From contig NZ_FOTW01000018.1 in assembly GCF_900114705.1 (NCBI RefSeq), positions 107,892 to 171,891 on the forward strand: a stretch of 64,000 nucleotides of DNA, given 5' to 3'. A program made the position numbers and the translations under genes. The stretch comes from Rugamonas rubra (GTDB lineage Bacteria > Pseudomonadota > Gammaproteobacteria > Burkholderiales > Burkholderiaceae_D). Below the pieces are notes generated by a model that was given only the letters and a program-made list of their open reading frames with translations, did no database searches and was not told where the DNA came from. Shown here piece after piece: positions 62,321-64,000 of this stretch (the stretch's first letter is position 1; every line of letters starts with the position of its first letter).

Positions 62321-62442
62321 TGCGCTACGTCGATACTAGCGTCCTGCTCGCTTACCTAACGCCCGAATCCGGCAGCGCTGTAGCCGAGGAATTCATGCTG
62401 AGCGAAGGGACTCGCCATGGATGCACAGTCCCGCGCCATTAG
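62320..62442 (+). pseudogene. VapC-like PIN-domain toxin, 5' fragment only
   Basis: The frame opens MRYVDTSVLLAYLTPESGSA, a clear PIN-domain start with the first catalytic Asp5, but departs from the family after about 28 codons and stops at codon 41. Full-length VapC proteins are about 130-140 residues. The 3' remainder has been replaced by the M48 protease gene's 3' flank. Confidence 0.8.
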
Positions 62443-62452
62443 TGTTTTCTAT

Positions 62453-63253
62453 TTAGCCGTCCTTATCAATCCGGGACTGGATGTGCTGCGCGCGGTCCGG
62501 CGACGATGGGTGCGAGCTGAACATGCTGTGTCCGGAGCCTTCCAGTTTCGCCAATTTCTGGAACAGCGTCACCAGCCCCGTCCGCGACAGCTTTTCTTTG
62601 TAGAGAATCCCATACGACTGGTCGTCCGCGTCTGTTTCCTGCGACTGGGAAAACTGCGCCAGGATGAATTTTTGACCCAGGTCGCCGAGATCCGACTGGC
62701 TCAGCGTCGCAACGGTGCCGCTGACGGCACCGGCCGCGCCGCGCGCCGCCTGTAAGGTGTACGCCGTTTGCATGGACTTTTTGGAATGGCCCAGCAACAC
62801 ATGCCCGATTTCATGTCCCACGACGGCGCGCACCTCGTCGTCGTTCATGATGTCCATCAGGCCGGCGAAGACACGAATACAGCCGTTGTCCATCGCGAAC
62901 GCGTTGACGTCGGTGACCAGATACACCTTGGCGTCCAGCTTTTTGCCATTGAACTTGCTCATGTTCAGCGGCTTCAATGCCGCAGCCAAGCGTTTCGCAT
63001 ACTTGCTGCCCGGCGCGGCAATTTTATTCGTGCGATCGAGCGCGGCGCAGGACTTGTCCGCCAAATCCACCACCTCCGCGTCACTCAGGGTGGCCGCCTT
63101 GACCGCCAGACTGGCCGAATTGGTGAGACCACCCAAATCGAGAGCGCCGGCCAAGGGACTGGCAAACGCCGAGAGTACCAGCACGCCGCCAGCGAGCAGC
63201 GCGGGCAAGGATTTGACCGGATTTTCCGACCAGGACGAACGAATAGATGCCAT
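62453..63253 (-). CDS. M48-family metalloprotease, exported
   Basis: Start at the ATG at 63253 (GAGGAG seven bases upstream), giving 266 residues with a signal peptide (LPALLAGGVLVLSAFASPLA). The HEIGH zinc site is at 147-151 (VVGHEIGHVLLGH) and the downstream zinc-ligand Glu is in SQETDADDQSYGIL. This resembles the YcaL/LoiP-type periplasmic proteases that take part in envelope protein quality control. Confidence 0.9.
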   Translation of the reverse strand: MASIRSSWSENPVKSLPALLAGGVLVLSAFASPLAGALDLGGLTNSASLAVKAATLSDAEVVDLADKSCAALDRTNKIAAPGSKYAKRLAAALKPLNMSKFNGKKLDAKVYLVTDVNAFAMDNGCIRVFAGLMDIMNDDEVRAVVGHEIGHVLLGHSKKSMQTAYTLQAARGAAGAVSGTVATLSQSDLGDLGQKFILAQFSQSQETDADDQSYGILYKEKLSRTGLVTLFQKLAKLEGSGHSMFSSHPSSPDRAQHIQSRIDKDG

Positions 63254-63484
63254 GAATTTGCTCCTCAAAAAATTGATATTCGCCGGGGGCGGCGACACAT
63301 TTCCGCCAAGAAATCATAGCGATTTTCGTTCGCCGCAACTTTAAGAAAAATCAACTGCTCATGGCTTCACGATTTTCCTTGCCCTCAGGGCCAATGGTTG
63401 TCGCCTAGTGCGATTTGGACCACAATGCGTTGTCATCGCAAGGCCTGGAAGGGCTGCGGGTGTTTATTGTTTATGGGAGATTCT

Positions 63485-64000
63485 GTGGGTAAAGGCAGGT
63501 TGGAAGCATTCAGCGATGGCGTCATCGCCATCATCATCACCATCATGGTGCTGGAATTGAAGGTGCCGCACGGCGCCGACATGGCGGCGTTGATGCCGCT
63601 GATTCCCGTGCTGCTCAGCTACGTGCTCAGCTTCGTCTATGTCGGCATCTATTGGAACAACCACCACCACATGTTGCACGCCGCCTCGGTGATCGACGGC
63701 CGCGTGCTGTGGGCCAATCTGCATCTGCTGTTCTGGCTGTCGCTGATCCCCTTCGCCACCGGCTGGATGGGCGAAAACCACTTCGCGCCGGTGCCGGTCG
63801 CGCTGTATGGCGCGATGCTGTTCATGTCCTCGCTGGCCTACCTGATCCTGGAGCGGGCGCTGGTCTCGCGCAACGCCAACAATTCGCCGCTGGTGCTGGC
63901 GGTGGGCAAGGACTACAAGGGGCCGATATCGTCGACGCTGTACCTGCTGGCGGTGCCGCTGTCGTTCGTCCACGTCTGGCTGGCCTTTGCCGTCTACATC
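63485..64000 (+). CDS. TMEM175/DUF1211-family potassium channel-like protein (partial)
   Basis: The GTG at 63485 (GGGAGA upstream) gives MGKGRLEAFSDGVIAIIITI, containing the FSDG selectivity-filter helix motif of bacterial TMEM175 channels; an ATG at 63473 is an alternative. The 172 codons in the window cover about five of the six helices, and the gene runs off the end. These are small inner-membrane cation (K+) channels. Confidence 0.88.
   Translation, partial: MGKGRLEAFSDGVIAIIITIMVLELKVPHGADMAALMPLIPVLLSYVLSFVYVGIYWNNHHHMLHAASVIDGRVLWANLHLLFWLSLIPFATGWMGENHFAPVPVALYGAMLFMSSLAYLILERALVSRNANNSPLVLAVGKDYKGPISSTLYLLAVPLSFVHVWLAFAVYI

Noticed and set aside
62417..62755. 112-residue plus-strand ORF after the VapC stub
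   Set aside because: It is opposite the M48 protease coding region and has no recognisable features.

Overview
The window reads as chromosome of a high-GC betaproteobacterium, most likely of the family Oxalobacteraceae (Massilia/Duganella/Janthinobacterium type). The grounds are the continuous core block gltBD - mlaFEDAC(B) - ABC exporter - ibaG - murA - hisGD..CBHAFIE - HIT - tatABC, the short HisG, and the very GC-rich third codon positions. The family assignment is inference from gene order and protein resemblance; no search was run.

Layout. 1-5.8 kb: the 5' part of tex (minus), a SNF2-type helicase, then a PAS-type histidine kinase and a winged-helix response regulator. 6-7.7 kb: a chemoreceptor with a CheR/CheB tether. 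7.9-11 kb: an AT-richer accessory insert with an AbiE-like (type IV toxin-antitoxin-like) pair read on the minus strand, a palindromic candidate operator upstream of it, and a REP-associated tyrosine transposase flanked by inverted REP-like sequences. 11-35.5 kb: one long plus-strand core block for glutamate synthase, outer-membrane lipid transport (Mla), an ABC-2 exporter, IbaG, MurA, nine his cistrons, a HIT protein and TatABC. Two things interrupt it: three tandem GC-rich hairpins between gltB and gltD, and a beta-class DNA methyltransferase with a histone-H1-like tail between hisD and hisC. 35.6-45.6 kb: mostly minus strand, with a decapitated CsgG-family remnant, a DUF1640-like coiled-coil gene, a DUF885 peptidase, a PH-domain-like membrane protein, a second and much larger SNF2 helicase, and an S9 peptidase.

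45.8-50.6 kb: hemE, then an 804-bp AT-rich non-coding stretch with five perfect DnaA boxes and a duplicated DnaA-box cassette, then priA and an ArgP/IciA-type regulator. This stretch is a good candidate for a replication origin. 50.8-58.7 kb: a flavoprotein disulfide reductase, an HD-GYP-like protein that has lost its HD pair, an SRPBCC-like protein, a LysR regulator divergent from a quinone-oxidoreductase-like gene, a Rep/UvrD helicase and SlyX.

58.9-64 kb: a second accessory stretch. It holds a tight operon (DUF2892 membrane protein, ECF sigma factor, a 33-codon ORF with an HxxxCxxC motif, an AhpD-like peroxidase) followed by several broken or orphaned modules: a kinase lacking its P-loop, HigA without HigB, and a Phd/VapB-type antitoxin with a 5' stub of its PIN toxin. 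After these come a DUF2165 protein, an M48 protease and the start of a TMEM175-type channel.

The most interesting items are the hemE-priA DnaA-box region, the HxxxCxxC micro-ORF in the sigma-factor operon, the AbiE-like pair with a nuclease-like N-terminal domain, and the tailed methyltransferase inside the his operon. No tRNA, rRNA or CRISPR array was seen.
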